63,427 nt of DNA from an uncultured Microscilla sp. (GCF_947493425.1 NZ_CANLRP010000031.1:1-63427); one strand, 5' to 3'. Shown: positions 18,701-27,833, counted from the first letter of the stretch. The notes: generated from the sequence alone by a model not told the origin. Program-made: numbers and translations.

Positions 18701-21700
18701 TCGGCCGTGGCAGCACTTGGCGCAAAAGTGACTTCAAACGTGGTAGAGCTACCCGATGCTACACTAATAGGGAAACTAAGCGTACCCAAGGTATAATCGG
18801 TTGAACCGGCAAGTATAATACTGGTAATGTTTAGTGTGGCGGCTCCTGTATTCTGGATGGTGTAAGTCACAGTTTTGCCAGTGCCTACATATACACTCCC
18901 AAACTCGGTGTTGTCTCCTGCATCGGGCACGCCATCGCCATCGGTTATAGTAGTCAAAGGGCTACCTCCTTGTACATTGACTTCGGGCTGATTAGCAGGG
19001 GTAGTTCCACTTACATTGTTGCCCGAACCATCTACCCAGTTAGAGGTTTGTCCACTATTAACGCTGCCGTCTAACCCCGCAAAGTTGGTCAGGGTTCCTG
19101 TATTATTATTAGTGCTTATATCAGGTAAGGTAGTAAGCCCAGTATTGTTGCCAGCGGCGGTTCCGTGGTTAAAGTTATAATAAGCTACTAAACCTGTTTC
19201 GGTTCCCGTAAGCTCTACGCCCTTGTAGGCATTGATTTCGGCACAAGTGCGCACGGTGCTCCAAATACGCACTTCGTCTATTTTTCCAGTGAAAAAATAT
19301 CCTCCACCTTCAGGTTCGTGTCCTATGTTCAACGCACTAGCGGCTGCTCCTGTAAAAGTATCAGCATAGGCAAAGCTACCATCTACATATACACTAATAG
19401 TGGTACCACTACGAGTAACTGCCACATGATGCCAGTTACCATCAAAAGCATTATTACTATTTGCATTTGTTTTATAATCACCATCTTGAATACCAAACTC
19501 AGTATTCCCGTTATTTTTGCCAATAAAAAACTGTTGGTTGACACTGGCAATAATAGGCTGAAAATTAGCTCCTGTAGTTCCTTCATATTGAATCCAGGCT
19601 TCCATAGTAAAATCACCTGCTGGTAGGTTCAAACCAGTTGCCACATAATCGGTTGTCCCGTTAAAACTCAACGCGTTGTTGATTTTGGTAAACCCAGCTA
19701 CATAGTTAGAGGTGGTGCCTTCGTTCAAACTTGTAGAAGGTGTGCCCGTTTCAAAGCCAGTAGTGCTAATATCAGCACTATTGTTGCCGTTAAGACTGGC
19801 ATCTAGCACAGTAAGTTCGGTAGTGTTATTGCCTCCTGCTGTACCTTGGTTAAAGTTGTAATAAGCTACCAGATTGGCTTCGGTTCCTACTAGCTCATTG
19901 TTCATCTGGGCAACGATTTCGTCTTGAGTGCGCACATCGTTCCAAACACGTACTTCATCTATCAATCCATCATAATTTCCAGTCGCTCCCCCTGCCATAA
20001 ACAAAGCCGTAGCATTGGCAATGTTGGCAGTACCACCTGTATAGGTTCCCGCCAATTGTCCATTTTTATACAAACGCCAGTCAGTACCATCGTGAACCAA
20101 AGCTATATGCACCCATTGCCCTGCCAAAATAGTAGTAGAAAGATTGTCGCCTCCGTTTACATTTACATTGAGGGTTCCTGAAGCATCTTTAAAATCTATA
20201 AAAGGGCTGGCTCCTGCCAAAGCATTGTTCCAATGTAAAATATTGTTGGTACCCAACACTCCAGGATTTAACCACATCTCTACAGTCACATTAGTTAGCC
20301 CTGTTCCATCCAAACTAGCCGTTACATGGTCATCTACCCCATCAAAATCTAAAGCATTGGTATTGCCCGAAGCACCAGTACCCCGTACTTGAAAAGTATA
20401 AGCTGCTTCGTCGCAATCGTTGCTATTGATGGTGATGGTAGAGGTGTGCATACCCGACATGGTAGGCGCATAAGTAATGGTAAAAGTGGTATTGTTGCCC
20501 CCCGTAAGGTTGCTCAAAGTAGATACTGTAAAGTTGGCATCTGAGCTAGTGACTGAACTCATCGTCAAAGTACCTGTGCCTGTGTTTTGTAAAGTAAAAG
20601 TTTGTGATACATTGCTACCAATGGCTGTAAAAGGAAAAAAGGTGTTGAGGGTGGTATTAATAGTGGTGCTTCCCGTCAATACATCATTGCCGTTGGCTTT
20701 TACATTTATTTCAGGTTGCAGGTTGGGGCTATTGCCACTTACATTGTTACCTGAGCCGTCTACCCAGTTGCTAGTAGCTCCCGAAAGGGCAAAAGTATTC
20801 AAAGTACCATTGTTGGTATTGGTACTTAAATCAGGTAAGGTAGTAATGCCCGTATTGGTGCCTCCAGCCGTTCCATAGTTAAAATTGTAATAGGTTACTA
20901 AACCTGTTTCATTCCCCTTAAGTTCTACATCTTTAGTTTCTTTGATTTGGGCACAAGTGCGGGTTACATTCCAGATACGTACTTCGTCTATTTGCCCAGT
21001 AAAGAAGTTACCTGTTGCTCCATTGGCTCCCAAACGCAAAGTTTCTGCGTTGGATGCATCTAACAAAGTGGTACCAGTAGCAGTGGTACCTGCTTCTCCA
21101 TTTATATAAATAATGACAGTCCCAGTAGCAGGATCATAACTTGCGGCTATGTGAGTCCAAGTAGCAGGAAAAGCCGCCGTATGAGTTACAGTAGCCGTTC
21201 CTCCTCCTCCATTATCTACAGTAAAAATAAAATTAGTTCCATCGTGAATAAGATCATAACCCTGCCCAGTGTTACGTTTACTTATCAAGGTTTGCGTACC
21301 CGCACCTGCATTTTTCGCCCAAAGCTCTATAGTAAAAGCCTGGTTGTTAAAATCAAGAGAAGCATTGTCAGCCACTTCTACATAATCACTCCCTCCATCA
21401 AAATCCAACGCACTGTTCACTGCGGTAAAACCCGCCACAAAGTTAGAGGTAGTACCCGTTTTGGCGAAACCATTCAAAGTTCCGTTGAGGTTGTTGGTAG
21501 TAGCATCAAACACTGTAGTAAGTGCGGTGTTGTTGCCATTGGCTATGCCTTCGTTGAGCGGGTAATACGCCACCAGGTTGGCTTCGTTCCCTGCAACAGG
21601 GTTGTTCATATTGAGCGAAATTTCTTTTTGGGTACGGATGTCGTTCCATACTCGCGCCTCGTCTATTTGCCCTTGAAACTCACTGGCTACACCTTCATTA

Positions 21701-22245
21701 GTTCCCATACGAAAGGCAAATGCATTGCTTAAGTCCCCAGCAGAGTTATCACTGGCTTTGGCTACTTCTACCCCGTTTATATACAATTTGATATTGTCTG
21801 TGCCAGTGGTGGGGTCATAGCTTGCGGCTATGTGGGTCCAGCTTGTCTGAAAGGTGGCATTATGTGATAATTGCACCGTATTAGCCGATCCGTCTTGTAC
21901 AGTAAATACAAAGTTAGTTCCGTCGTGAACCAGGTCATACCCTTGCCCACCGTTTCGTTTGCTGACAAGTATTTGGGTGCCTGCCCCTGCGTTTTTTGCC
22001 CAAAGCTCAAGGGTAAACGCTTGACTGTTAAAATCAAGAATGGCATTATCTGGCACATCTACATAATCACCAGTCCCATCAAAGTCAAGCGCATTATTGG
22101 TTTGTGCCCACCCCTGAAAGCCAACCAAGGTAATCAAGCAAAGTAAGGTGAATAAAAACTGCCAGACGGCAGCTTTGGGTTTGTTTCGATCAATAGTTTG
22201 AAGCAAGCCTGCATACTGCAGCCTTTGAGTAGTTGTTATTTTCAT
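15733..22245 (-). CDS. Second giant secreted LamG-repeat protein with T9SS sorting domain
   Basis: About 2170 residues from the ATG at 22245; the frame runs to a TTG at 22293, but the ATG gives a better signal peptide (FLFTLLCLITLVGFQGWAQ). LamG domains start near residues 52, 278, 630, 857 and 1625, with choice-of-anchor-like beta domains between them (about 480-620 and 1090-1220). Residues about 1220-1600 form a second type of lectin-like segment plus a DUF8202-like region (IAGIGRDD). The C-terminal section (LPVTLSSFDAVRED to the end) is closely similar to that of the 5744-14983 protein and ends in a YPNPF-type T9SS sorting domain from about 2087. Probably an exported surface protein binding glycans or other cells; a paralogue of the first giant protein built from shuffled modules. 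Confidence 0.9.
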   Translation of the reverse strand: MKITTTQRLQYAGLLQTIDRNKPKAAVWQFLFTLLCLITLVGFQGWAQTNNALDFDGTGDYVDVPDNAILDFNSQAFTLELWAKNAGAGTQILVSKRNGGQGYDLVHDGTNFVFTVQDGSANTVQLSHNATFQTSWTHIAASYDPTTGTDNIKLYINGVEVAKASDNSAGDLSNAFAFRMGTNEGVASEFQGQIDEARVWNDIRTQKEISLNMNNPVAGNEANLVAYYPLNEGIANGNNTALTTVFDATTNNLNGTLNGFAKTGTTSNFVAGFTAVNSALDFDGGSDYVEVADNASLDFNNQAFTIELWAKNAGAGTQTLISKRNTGQGYDLIHDGTNFIFTVDNGGGGTATVTHTAAFPATWTHIAASYDPATGTVIIYINGEAGTTATGTTLLDASNAETLRLGANGATGNFFTGQIDEVRIWNVTRTCAQIKETKDVELKGNETGLVTYYNFNYGTAGGTNTGITTLPDLSTNTNNGTLNTFALSGATSNWVDGSGNNVSGNSPNLQPEINVKANGNDVLTGSTTINTTLNTFFPFTAIGSNVSQTFTLQNTGTGTLTMSSVTSSDANFTVSTLSNLTGGNNTTFTITYAPTMSGMHTSTITINSNDCDEAAYTFQVRGTGASGNTNALDFDGVDDHVTASLDGTGLTNVTVEMWLNPGVLGTNNILHWNNALAGASPFIDFKDASGTLNVNVNGGDNLSTTILAGQWVHIALVHDGTDWRLYKNGQLAGTYTGGTANIANATALFMAGGATGNYDGLIDEVRVWNDVRTQDEIVAQMNNELVGTEANLVAYYNFNQGTAGGNNTTELTVLDASLNGNNSADISTTGFETGTPSTSLNEGTTSNYVAGFTKINNALSFNGTTDYVATGLNLPAGDFTMEAWIQYEGTTGANFQPIIASVNQQFFIGKNNGNTEFGIQDGDYKTNANSNNAFDGNWHHVAVTRSGTTISVYVDGSFAYADTFTGAAASALNIGHEPEGGGYFFTGKIDEVRIWSTVRTCAEINAYKGVELTGTETGLVAYYNFNHGTAAGNNTGLTTLPDISTNNNTGTLTNFAGLDGSVNSGQTSNWVDGSGNNVSGTTPANQPEVNVQGGSPLTTITDGDGVPDAGDNTEFGSVYVGTGKTVTYTIQNTGAATLNITSIILAGSTDYTLGTLSFPISVASGSSTTFEVTFAPSAATADIGTTVTINNSDCDEGVYDFAIKGTGLQAAPGGVTTNLTFWVKADVGVTVNIADVTEWADQSGNGLHLDAVVGTPTLTDASNGLNFNPVVNFSGNTNRLLRASVAGLSLRTNTTVSTYGVYNTNSAEGLVFEHGFGTAERFTLKTQNQVWNNESLITAPSPITTTPSIGTFIVNVPNATFYTNGAANGTTSSHTAATDDTQTLYVGSRANNSLGLDGDLGELIMYSSAHSATNQQKIESYLGLKYGITKAGDYLASDGTTKMWDATVGAAYLNNIAGIGRDDASALNQKQSKSINSGAALTIGVGTVASDNLNNTNIFSADKQFMVWGHNNGLTDYTANKVDAGVPNAGVDGRIPRVWQIQDGGVGATQVKFDISQFSNFTATTAGEFALLIDDDGTDFSNATIVIANEFASNVVTFNNIDFGGTTKYISLGQWKGATTSAEKGTYLSCNGTNHYVSTASLVTNANTNFTVEMWFQWDGAGAGDRTLFYNGATGSSNGYGLVFDGTHVVPRINGAKVSNTTTTIVANTWYHVALVGDGANLKLYVNGKEEILGSTALPAVPTTGTFIGSDNGAGNYFSGKIEEVRFWNVTRTETQLREYMHLTLEGSENGIVAYYQFNANSGNAIDAIGGNNGTLQNGVTRTTSDCPVGKGRSVTNNITTSGNQVFANTGVAINFAAGVLPQGDVVVTQLDGVDTPTNVPTDVTTYPSAYWIVRNYGANSSFTQLAQIEFTIPGGNTVSVADQTNPSNIGLYKRASSAGSSDPWVFMGGATTANASTGVITFTAFSPAFTAFSQVMPATVNGGTSGLPVTLSSFDAVREDNQRVLVRWQTLSEHNNAGFEVQKSENGIDFKILGFVDGAGNSNEKRNYQFTDVQANRSAYYRLKQLDNDGKFSYSPVKFVQGVDLQTLRVYPNPFTNELTLDFGGKSTTQLPVYVALYTAQGKRILQHRGKINEVQTAINQGIASLQQGMYVLRVMVGNKVYIKRIMKQ

Positions 22246-22643
22246 TTCTATAGTTGTATAAGTTGAGGTGTCATAGTCCGACAAAATCAGCAAAGCCGAT
22301 CAATCGCACAATGTTAGTTTCAGAATGTTTTTTAGCAAAACAAAGTATTGCTTCTACCAAAATACAAATACAAGGGATTAATTAAAACTTTACTCTAATA
22401 AATATCGGCAAAATACCACGTAAGTTTATACAACAATTATTACAATTAACTTTATCGCGTAATTTTACTTACATAAGTAATAAGGAGGGGTTAGTTTGTG
22501 ATAAGCACATAAGAGCGGTAAGCCTTGGAAAACAATGCATATTGGTGCAATACACCATCAACTACAGGTAGGGCTTGATCATAGTAGGTGTCTGTTGATG
22601 AGTTATATCTGAACACGACTTTAGTAATCGCACAAACAAAATA
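22246..22643. other. Upstream region of the second giant gene
   Basis: About 400 bp between the phosphatase gene (stop at 22644) and the giant gene start, both minus strand. It is AT-rich (22300-22480). No good TAnnTTTG box or strong terminator was found, so it is unclear whether the giant gene has its own promoter, though the distance suggests it does. Confidence 0.3.
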
Positions 22644-24572
22644 TTATAACCTAACCCCCATCACCAAAATATCATCACGTTGGGTAGTGTCGGCCATGTG
22701 GGTTTGTAAAAAACTTTGCAGGTCTTCTTTTTGGGCATCTCTGTTTTTGGGAGCAATGCTTTGCAATAATTCTTTGAATTTATCGGTCCCAACTTTTTTC
22801 CGACCTCTGTTATTTTGGTCTGCAAACCCATCCGTAGTCAGATAAATAACACTCTCTTGGTCAAGCACCAGTTCGTGTTGAGTAAACAACAAGTTATTAC
22901 GGTGAAAACCACCAATAGATCGTCTACAGCCCTTTATCTCTTGCAGATGGGTTTCGCCTGCAGCAATATAGTACAATGGGCGTTTGGCACCCGCAAAAAC
23001 TATAGATACCTGCCCGTTTTCCAACGGAGTTAACGTCAGAAAAATAATATCCATCCCCTGTTGGTTCATTTCATTGTTGCCCTGCAACGATTTTTGTAAA
23101 TCTACATGGCAACGGTTCAAGATGTCAGCAGGGTTGTCTAGTTTTTCCATCATTACCAGTTTGTCCAACATCATATAGCTCACCATAGACATAAGCGCGC
23201 CTGGTACTCCGTGTCCGGTACAATCAGCCACCGCCAAAAACACCCGGTTGTCGCGGTAGGCTACCCAGTAAAAGTCACCTGAGACGATGTCTTTAGGTTG
23301 GTACAACACAAAATAATCAGACAACAAGGCTTGCAAACGTTGCTCGTGCGGCAATATGCCATTCTGAATCACTTGAGCGGTTTGTATACTTGCTGCCACT
23401 TCTTTATTTTTTCGTTCCAGTTCTGTATTTTTGTTCTCTATAAAGCGTTGTTGCGTCAATATTTGCTCTTGCTGCTGTCTCAGTTCCTCGTTTTTATTGG
23501 CAAGCTCAGCACCTTTTTGCTTTAACAGTTGATTGCTTTTTTGCTGGAGTTGATAGCGGCTGTAAATAAAAAACGCAATGATCAATATTGCCAATACTGC
23601 TATGACAGAGGCATTGCGTTGCCATACCTGTCGATTAATCTCCAACTGTTTTTTGGCAATTTCCAGCTCTTTCAATTCTTTTTCTTTGGTCAATAACAAT
23701 ACATTTTTATCGTTACCACTTTCTGTTTGGGCTATTTGCCAAATCAAGTCGGTTACACCCTCTCCAAAGTACTTTTTAATCAAACGATTGACCAAAGGCT
23801 TAAACTCTGGGGAAGCAAAAAAGGCATTGATTGGCTCATCCCAATCACTTTTCAGAGGCAATACGATGGCCATTCCTATTTTATTGATTTGAAAAAGGTT
23901 TTGTCGTTTTACTTTGATATTGTCTTGTAGGGCAGTAAAATAGGTAGTCAATTGTACATAGGCAATACAGTGATCGTTTTGAGACACCACTAAGGGGGTG
24001 TCTTCAAAATGCTCTATATTTTTGTATTGGAGGTTAGAAAAATAAGGGGCTATTCGCTGAATGTGTTTCACATCGGTACTATTGGGCACTTGTACTACAG
24101 TCAAGCTATCAAAACTGGCGTTTATGTCGTTGGTGTCGGCTAATATAGGAAGGTTATTGCTTGAAATCACAATAGAAATATCGGGCATGTAGATCGGACT
24201 AAACTGTACTTCTTTTCTGCGGGCACTGGTCACCGAAAAAGAAGAAGCGGCAAAGGTTCCCGATGCTCCATTTTTTACCTGACTGTATACCTCACCAAAG
24301 CTGTTTTGTAAAGCAAAGTTGAGTTGGATTTTTACCCCATATTCTTTACCGACAAATTTTACAAAGTAACGTAAAAGTTCTGCCTCCAGCCCGGTAACCT
24401 GTTGATTTTTGGTATAAATAAAGGGGGCAAAATTGATATGATACACTGTAATGTCTGCCTTTTTGGTCTTTTTGGCTTTGCGCCAGGAAGTTTGCGCTGC
24501 TAAGCCTATTCCCACTAATAGCATTAGGGTGGTTAAATACCACTTCAAACCAAAGTACCTTGTTAAAATCAT
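22644..24572 (-). CDS. Sensor phosphatase: SBP_bac_3 domain, TM, coiled coil, PP2C/SpoIIE domain
   Basis: A 642-residue membrane receptor phosphatase. An N-terminal signal/anchor is followed by a solute-binding (SBP_bac_3-like) periplasmic domain at about 35-290 (FAPFIY, GLEAELLRYF, ARRKEVQFSPIYMPD). A transmembrane helix lies at about 321-341, a Q/E-rich coiled coil at about 345-412, and a cytoplasmic SpoIIE/PP2C phosphatase domain at about 417-642. Metal-binding aspartates are visible in GDFYW, ADCTGHGVPGAL, TTDGFADQ and QRDDI. Binding of an amino acid or similar ligand probably controls dephosphorylation of an anti-sigma-antagonist type partner; no partner is adjacent. A close paralogue is at 38990-40921. 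Confidence 0.85.
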   Translation of the reverse strand: MILTRYFGLKWYLTTLMLLVGIGLAAQTSWRKAKKTKKADITVYHINFAPFIYTKNQQVTGLEAELLRYFVKFVGKEYGVKIQLNFALQNSFGEVYSQVKNGASGTFAASSFSVTSARRKEVQFSPIYMPDISIVISSNNLPILADTNDINASFDSLTVVQVPNSTDVKHIQRIAPYFSNLQYKNIEHFEDTPLVVSQNDHCIAYVQLTTYFTALQDNIKVKRQNLFQINKIGMAIVLPLKSDWDEPINAFFASPEFKPLVNRLIKKYFGEGVTDLIWQIAQTESGNDKNVLLLTKEKELKELEIAKKQLEINRQVWQRNASVIAVLAILIIAFFIYSRYQLQQKSNQLLKQKGAELANKNEELRQQQEQILTQQRFIENKNTELERKNKEVAASIQTAQVIQNGILPHEQRLQALLSDYFVLYQPKDIVSGDFYWVAYRDNRVFLAVADCTGHGVPGALMSMVSYMMLDKLVMMEKLDNPADILNRCHVDLQKSLQGNNEMNQQGMDIIFLTLTPLENGQVSIVFAGAKRPLYYIAAGETHLQEIKGCRRSIGGFHRNNLLFTQHELVLDQESVIYLTTDGFADQNNRGRKKVGTDKFKELLQSIAPKNRDAQKEDLQSFLQTHMADTTQRDDILVMGVRL

Positions 24573-24680
24573 CTCAATATTATTTTATGTGAATATAAAA
24601 CTCACCCATAGCCAGAAAGACAGACAGACTTTGAACAAAAAATTCAGTGGTTGATTTGCCCAAAATGTTGCAAGTATCGA

Positions 24681-25328
24681 TTATCCCAGGCGTTTTTGCA
24701 TCAAAGCACTCTCACCAACCTTTTTGTGCTCAAGCCACCACAAAAAAAGACACATAGTAGTCGTACCCAAAATGGCTCCAAAATAGGTATCTACAAAAAA
24801 GTGCTGCAGCAAATATACCCGCGATATAGCCGCACATACTGCCAGACAAAAAAACAATGCTTTGAGGTAAGAAGACCGCACTATAAAAGCAAAAGCAAGA
24901 AAAACCGCAAAAGCAGTAGTGGTGTGCCCCGACGGAAAGCTATTGCAGCAACTTAAATGTTCAAATTCATACCCACTGACAAAGTTAAGGGAAGGGTCGT
25001 TGCCAAAGAACGACTTGGGGCGCCCGGCATTGGCGTAAATAGTACGTTTGAATAACTGAGCAACCAAACCGCTCAATAAGGGTAATAAAGCTAACAGAGC
25101 ATAATAAAACCGGACAAAAAGCAAAATCCCTCCCATGATCAAGCAGAAGGTGCCATCACCCAAAAAAGTGACATATTTAAAAAACACATCGCCCAATGGG
25201 GTATGTCTTTGGTTGAGCCATAGCTCTAGTTCTCCTTTTTGGTGGTTTAACAAAAGGATGCCTCCTACCACAAGGTAGAAGGTTAGTAAAATAAAAAATA
25301 TGGAGTTTTGACGGATAATTTGGCGCAT
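24681..25328 (-). CDS. PAP2 family phosphatase
   Basis: Membrane phosphatase of the PAP2/acid phosphatase superfamily, acting on lipid phosphates such as phosphatidate, PgpB-type substrates or undecaprenyl diphosphate. It has the K...RP motif (KRTIYANAGRPK), PSGH in SFPSGHTTTAF and SRX5HX3D in SRVYLLQHFFVDT, with about five to six transmembrane helices. The open frame begins at a TTG at 25367, but the ATG at 25328 (MRQIIRQNSIFF) begins just before the first membrane helix, and a promoter-like TATTTTTG (25346-25353) lies between the two, so I use 25328 (215 residues). It is divergent from the LRR gene. Confidence 0.85.
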   Translation of the reverse strand: MRQIIRQNSIFFILLTFYLVVGGILLLNHQKGELELWLNQRHTPLGDVFFKYVTFLGDGTFCLIMGGILLFVRFYYALLALLPLLSGLVAQLFKRTIYANAGRPKSFFGNDPSLNFVSGYEFEHLSCCNSFPSGHTTTAFAVFLAFAFIVRSSYLKALFFCLAVCAAISRVYLLQHFFVDTYFGAILGTTTMCLFLWWLEHKKVGESALMQKRLG

Positions 25329-25345
25329 TGTCTTAAAATTTGATG

Positions 25346-25353
25346 CAAAAATA
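25346..25353 (-). promoter_or_regulatory. Possible -7 promoter element of the PAP2 gene
   Basis: TATTTTTG on the minus strand matches TAnnTTTG and lies 18 bp upstream of the chosen ATG. A properly spaced TTTG element is not evident, so the call is weak. Confidence 0.35.
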
Positions 25354-25392
25354 GAGAAATTTGCCAATAACTCACTTTAAAACAATGCTTTC

Positions 25393-25953
25393 ATGAATCA
25401 CTCTATCGATGACATCAGCAACTTGGTACGATTGCTTAACAGCGAAAGTACAGAAAACTTTCAACTGGCGATTCAAATTGCCAAAGGAATGGACTTACCC
25501 AAGACATTTTACAAAGGGCTTACCAAAACCAAATATTCATGCTGGCTGTGTTTAAACGAAGAGTTGATGGCGCCTTTGCAAGAAATGACCACACTGGACT
25601 TCTCATTTATGGGCATCAAAAACTTGCCCGCTCAATTGGGGCAGCTCAAGCAGTTGCAAACCCTAAAACTAGACTATCACCGTTTAAGTCAACTACCTGA
25701 AGTAGTGACCCAACTTACGAGTCTCGAAACCCTGGAGCTTTTTTATGGTATGTTGCATTCATTGCCCGCTAGTTTAGCACAATTGACTCAGCTTAAGCAC
25801 CTCGACCTTAGACAAAACCGCCTGATGACCCTGCCCGAAGTGCTCTGGCAAATGCCTCAGCTCAAAACTATTCAACTTACGGGCAATTTGCTCACTGTAG
25901 AACAAATACAAGCCTTGAAAGAGGCATTACCTCAGACTAAAATAATGTATTAA
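25393..25953 (+). CDS. Leucine-rich repeat protein
   Basis: A 186-residue soluble protein with no signal peptide. Residues about 1-60 form an unassigned helical cap (with CWLCLNEEL). From about 62 onward there are five leucine-rich repeats of about 23 residues with the pattern LxxLPxxLxQLxxLxxLxL (for example LPAQLGQLKQLQTLKL and LPASLAQLTQLKHLDL). Such bacterial LRR proteins usually mediate protein-protein contact; partner unknown. It is divergent from the PAP2 gene, and its nearest neighbour downstream is convergent. Confidence 0.85.
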   Translation: MNHSIDDISNLVRLLNSESTENFQLAIQIAKGMDLPKTFYKGLTKTKYSCWLCLNEELMAPLQEMTTLDFSFMGIKNLPAQLGQLKQLQTLKLDYHRLSQLPEVVTQLTSLETLELFYGMLHSLPASLAQLTQLKHLDLRQNRLMTLPEVLWQMPQLKTIQLTGNLLTVEQIQALKEALPQTKIMY

Positions 25954-25990
25954 GTTTTACTCTAACGGTGAGAGCCAGCCAAACAAACGA

Positions 25991-26014
25991 CTACTTGTCG
26001 CTAATAGCTTGAAC
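25991..26014. repeat. Short dispersed repeat near gene ends
   Basis: CTTGTCGCTAATAGCTTG belongs to a degenerate family also seen at about 29721-29740, 32257-32281, 44321-44340 and 52979-52996. All have forms of CTTGTAGCTAATAGCTTG, and most lie just beyond a stop codon. Confidence 0.5.
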
Positions 26015-26024
26015 CTTATTTTCG

Positions 26025-27023
26025 CTACACTACCAACAAGTTACAGCCCCGAATATCGCTGTTGTCTAAGCGCCCCAATACCTGAAAGGTGCGATCGCCA
26101 GTGACTTTACCCAAGTCTTGGGTGGCTATAAAAGCACACGAATCTACATTGGCAAGGTCTATTATATTGATGGCTCCATAACGCAGATTGTTGTCTATAT
26201 ACAAAGGGTCGTTTACATCGCGTAATAGTATGCGCATGGTGGTGGGCATGTCAAACTCTTCGTGCCCGCTAGAGTAAGCTTGCGACAACAGTTCGGTCAT
26301 ACCATACTCTGAGTGCACTGTTGCTACCCCAAAGCGCTCCTTTAATACTTGGTGTACTTCCGATCGCAACATTTCTTTGCGTCGCCCTTTCATTCCTCCG
26401 GTTTCCATGAGTATTACCTCCGACAAATCCAGCGTGTGCGCTTCGGCAAGGTCTAACAAGGCAAAAGTAACTCCTATCAAAAGTATTTTACGCTGGCTAT
26501 TTGCCTTCAAATGCTTTAGTTTATCTACCAATGCTTGGGTGTTGTGTAGAAAAAAGTCCGATTCGGGCGATTGACTTTGCTCAATGAAATGCTGCACCAT
26601 ATATACCAACGAAGAGTTGTTGCGTTCGAGGTAAGAGGGCAACAAAGCAAGGACCTGAAAGTCAGTCAATGCCCCGTATTTTTGCTCAAATAGTTGTTGG
26701 CTTACCTTTCGGTAAAACTCTAAATCTAACACATGATGCTTGCTGGTGGTTTGCATAGTGGTAGCACTACTTTCAAACGTCTTTTGAATAATAGATTGGC
26801 TATTGCCACTAATGATTTGATGCGATTTGAACAACTCAACGGGCAAAAAAGGAATATCTGCCAAGCGTTTTACTTGAGCAGGTTTTACCGATAAATAACC
26901 CACGTATTCTTTGTACACGGCATTGTGTGCTACCTGATAATGAAATAATTCAGTAGCATATTGCTCAAAATCAGCGTCCTGTAGTTGTAAAATATTATTT
27001 TTAAAGCTTTCGCTGAACTTCAT
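26025..27023 (-). CDS. LuxE-like acyl-protein synthetase / acyltransferase
   Basis: A 332-residue protein of the LuxE/PaaK-related adenylating family. It has the layout of these enzymes: FLPVELFKSHQI near residue 70, FESSATTMQTTSKHHV (a Ser/Thr-rich nucleotide-binding loop, SSGTTG-like), METGGMKGRR, and HSEYGMTELLSQAY, which resembles the YGxTE motif. The reaction is probably activation and transfer of an acyl or aryl group. The other lux genes are absent; orphan LuxE-like proteins are common in Bacteroidota, so a role in bioluminescence is unlikely. The frame extends to a TTG at 27044, but the ATG at 27023 (MKFSESFKNN) is preferred. Confidence 0.75.
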   Translation of the reverse strand: MKFSESFKNNILQLQDADFEQYATELFHYQVAHNAVYKEYVGYLSVKPAQVKRLADIPFLPVELFKSHQIISGNSQSIIQKTFESSATTMQTTSKHHVLDLEFYRKVSQQLFEQKYGALTDFQVLALLPSYLERNNSSLVYMVQHFIEQSQSPESDFFLHNTQALVDKLKHLKANSQRKILLIGVTFALLDLAEAHTLDLSEVILMETGGMKGRRKEMLRSEVHQVLKERFGVATVHSEYGMTELLSQAYSSGHEEFDMPTTMRILLRDVNDPLYIDNNLRYGAINIIDLANVDSCAFIATQDLGKVTGDRTFQVLGRLDNSDIRGCNLLVV

Positions 27024-27112
27024 AAACTTGGAAATAGGTTTCAAGTAGTAAAATAATTGTATTATTGTGTTTGTTTTAGTGCAGTCAGTAGATTTTTAAT
27101 AAAATAGCGTTT

Positions 27113-27147
27113 TATACCTGCCAGGTTTCCAAAACCTGGCAGGTATA
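27113..27147. repeat. Perfect 16-bp hairpin in a divergent promoter region
   Basis: TATACCTGCCAGGTTT at 27113-27128 pairs perfectly with 27132-27147 across a 3-nt loop. It lies between the starts of two divergent genes (27023 minus, 27273 plus), so it is not placed as a terminator. The CCTG-CAGG/AAACCTG sequence resembles the hairpin at 31125-31182. Confidence 0.75.
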
Positions 27148-27272
27148 GGCAAGTAGGTTTTTAAAATACTTGATGCAAATATTAAATTTCAATTGTCTAT
27201 GCTATTACAAATACCCAAGTATACCACTCAGGTATAAAACTGCCAGAGGATTTCATTATAATTTTCATACAA

Positions 27273-27794
27273 ATGAAAAAAACAAGTTATATTTTTTTGA
27301 GTGTTTGGTGTATGTATTTAGCCTGGGCAATGACAGGCTGTATTTCTAAGCCCAAATTTAGCCTAAGCCCTGACATAGACTTTGACAAAATAGAGGTAAT
27401 CAGAACTACTGATCAATTGGGCAACCCGTCTGACTCCATTTCTATTACCATCAAGTTTACCGATGGCGATGGCGACTTGGGTGCCTTGTCTAATAATGAA
27501 GGGGATAATTTTTTTGCCAGCATTTACCTCAGAAGAAATGGTCAGTTTGTCAAATTTGAACAGCCTAGTTCAAGCCTTACATTTAATGGTAGGTTTGATG
27601 ACTTAAGCGGAGGCTCTACAGGACCTATTCAAGGTACATTGCAATATAGTTTTCCTGGTATTCGGGTAGCTAGTTACACAGAACTAGGGATTCCGAAAAA
27701 CGATATTTGGAAGTTTCAAATCTATATACAAGACCGGGCAGGTAATACAAGCGACACCATCTTTACTGACTCTGTCACAGTAAATATCGACTAA
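27273..27794 (+). CDS. Bacteroidota lipoprotein, function unknown
   Basis: A 173-residue lipoprotein: a hydrophobic signal ending AMTGC (lipidated Cys at 23). The mature part is beta-rich, with a DGDGDLG segment near residue 70 that is common in a family of Bacteroidota outer-membrane-associated lipoproteins and may bind calcium, and a late region (IQDRAGNTSDT) like an Ig-type fold. The start ATG at 27273 directly precedes MKKTSY. It stands alone, divergent from the LuxE-like gene and followed by a palindromic repeat element. No function can be given. Confidence 0.75.
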   Translation: MKKTSYIFLSVWCMYLAWAMTGCISKPKFSLSPDIDFDKIEVIRTTDQLGNPSDSISITIKFTDGDGDLGALSNNEGDNFFASIYLRRNGQFVKFEQPSSSLTFNGRFDDLSGGSTGPIQGTLQYSFPGIRVASYTELGIPKNDIWKFQIYIQDRAGNTSDTIFTDSVTVNID

Positions 27795-27833
27795 TTTAAA
27801 CCCTCTTTTATGCTTTTTTTCTACTTCGTATTA

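Noticed and set aside
26025..27023. Bioluminescence (lux) locus
   Set aside because: Only a LuxE-like gene is present. luxA, luxB, luxC and luxD are absent, and orphan LuxE-like proteins are common in Bacteroidota.
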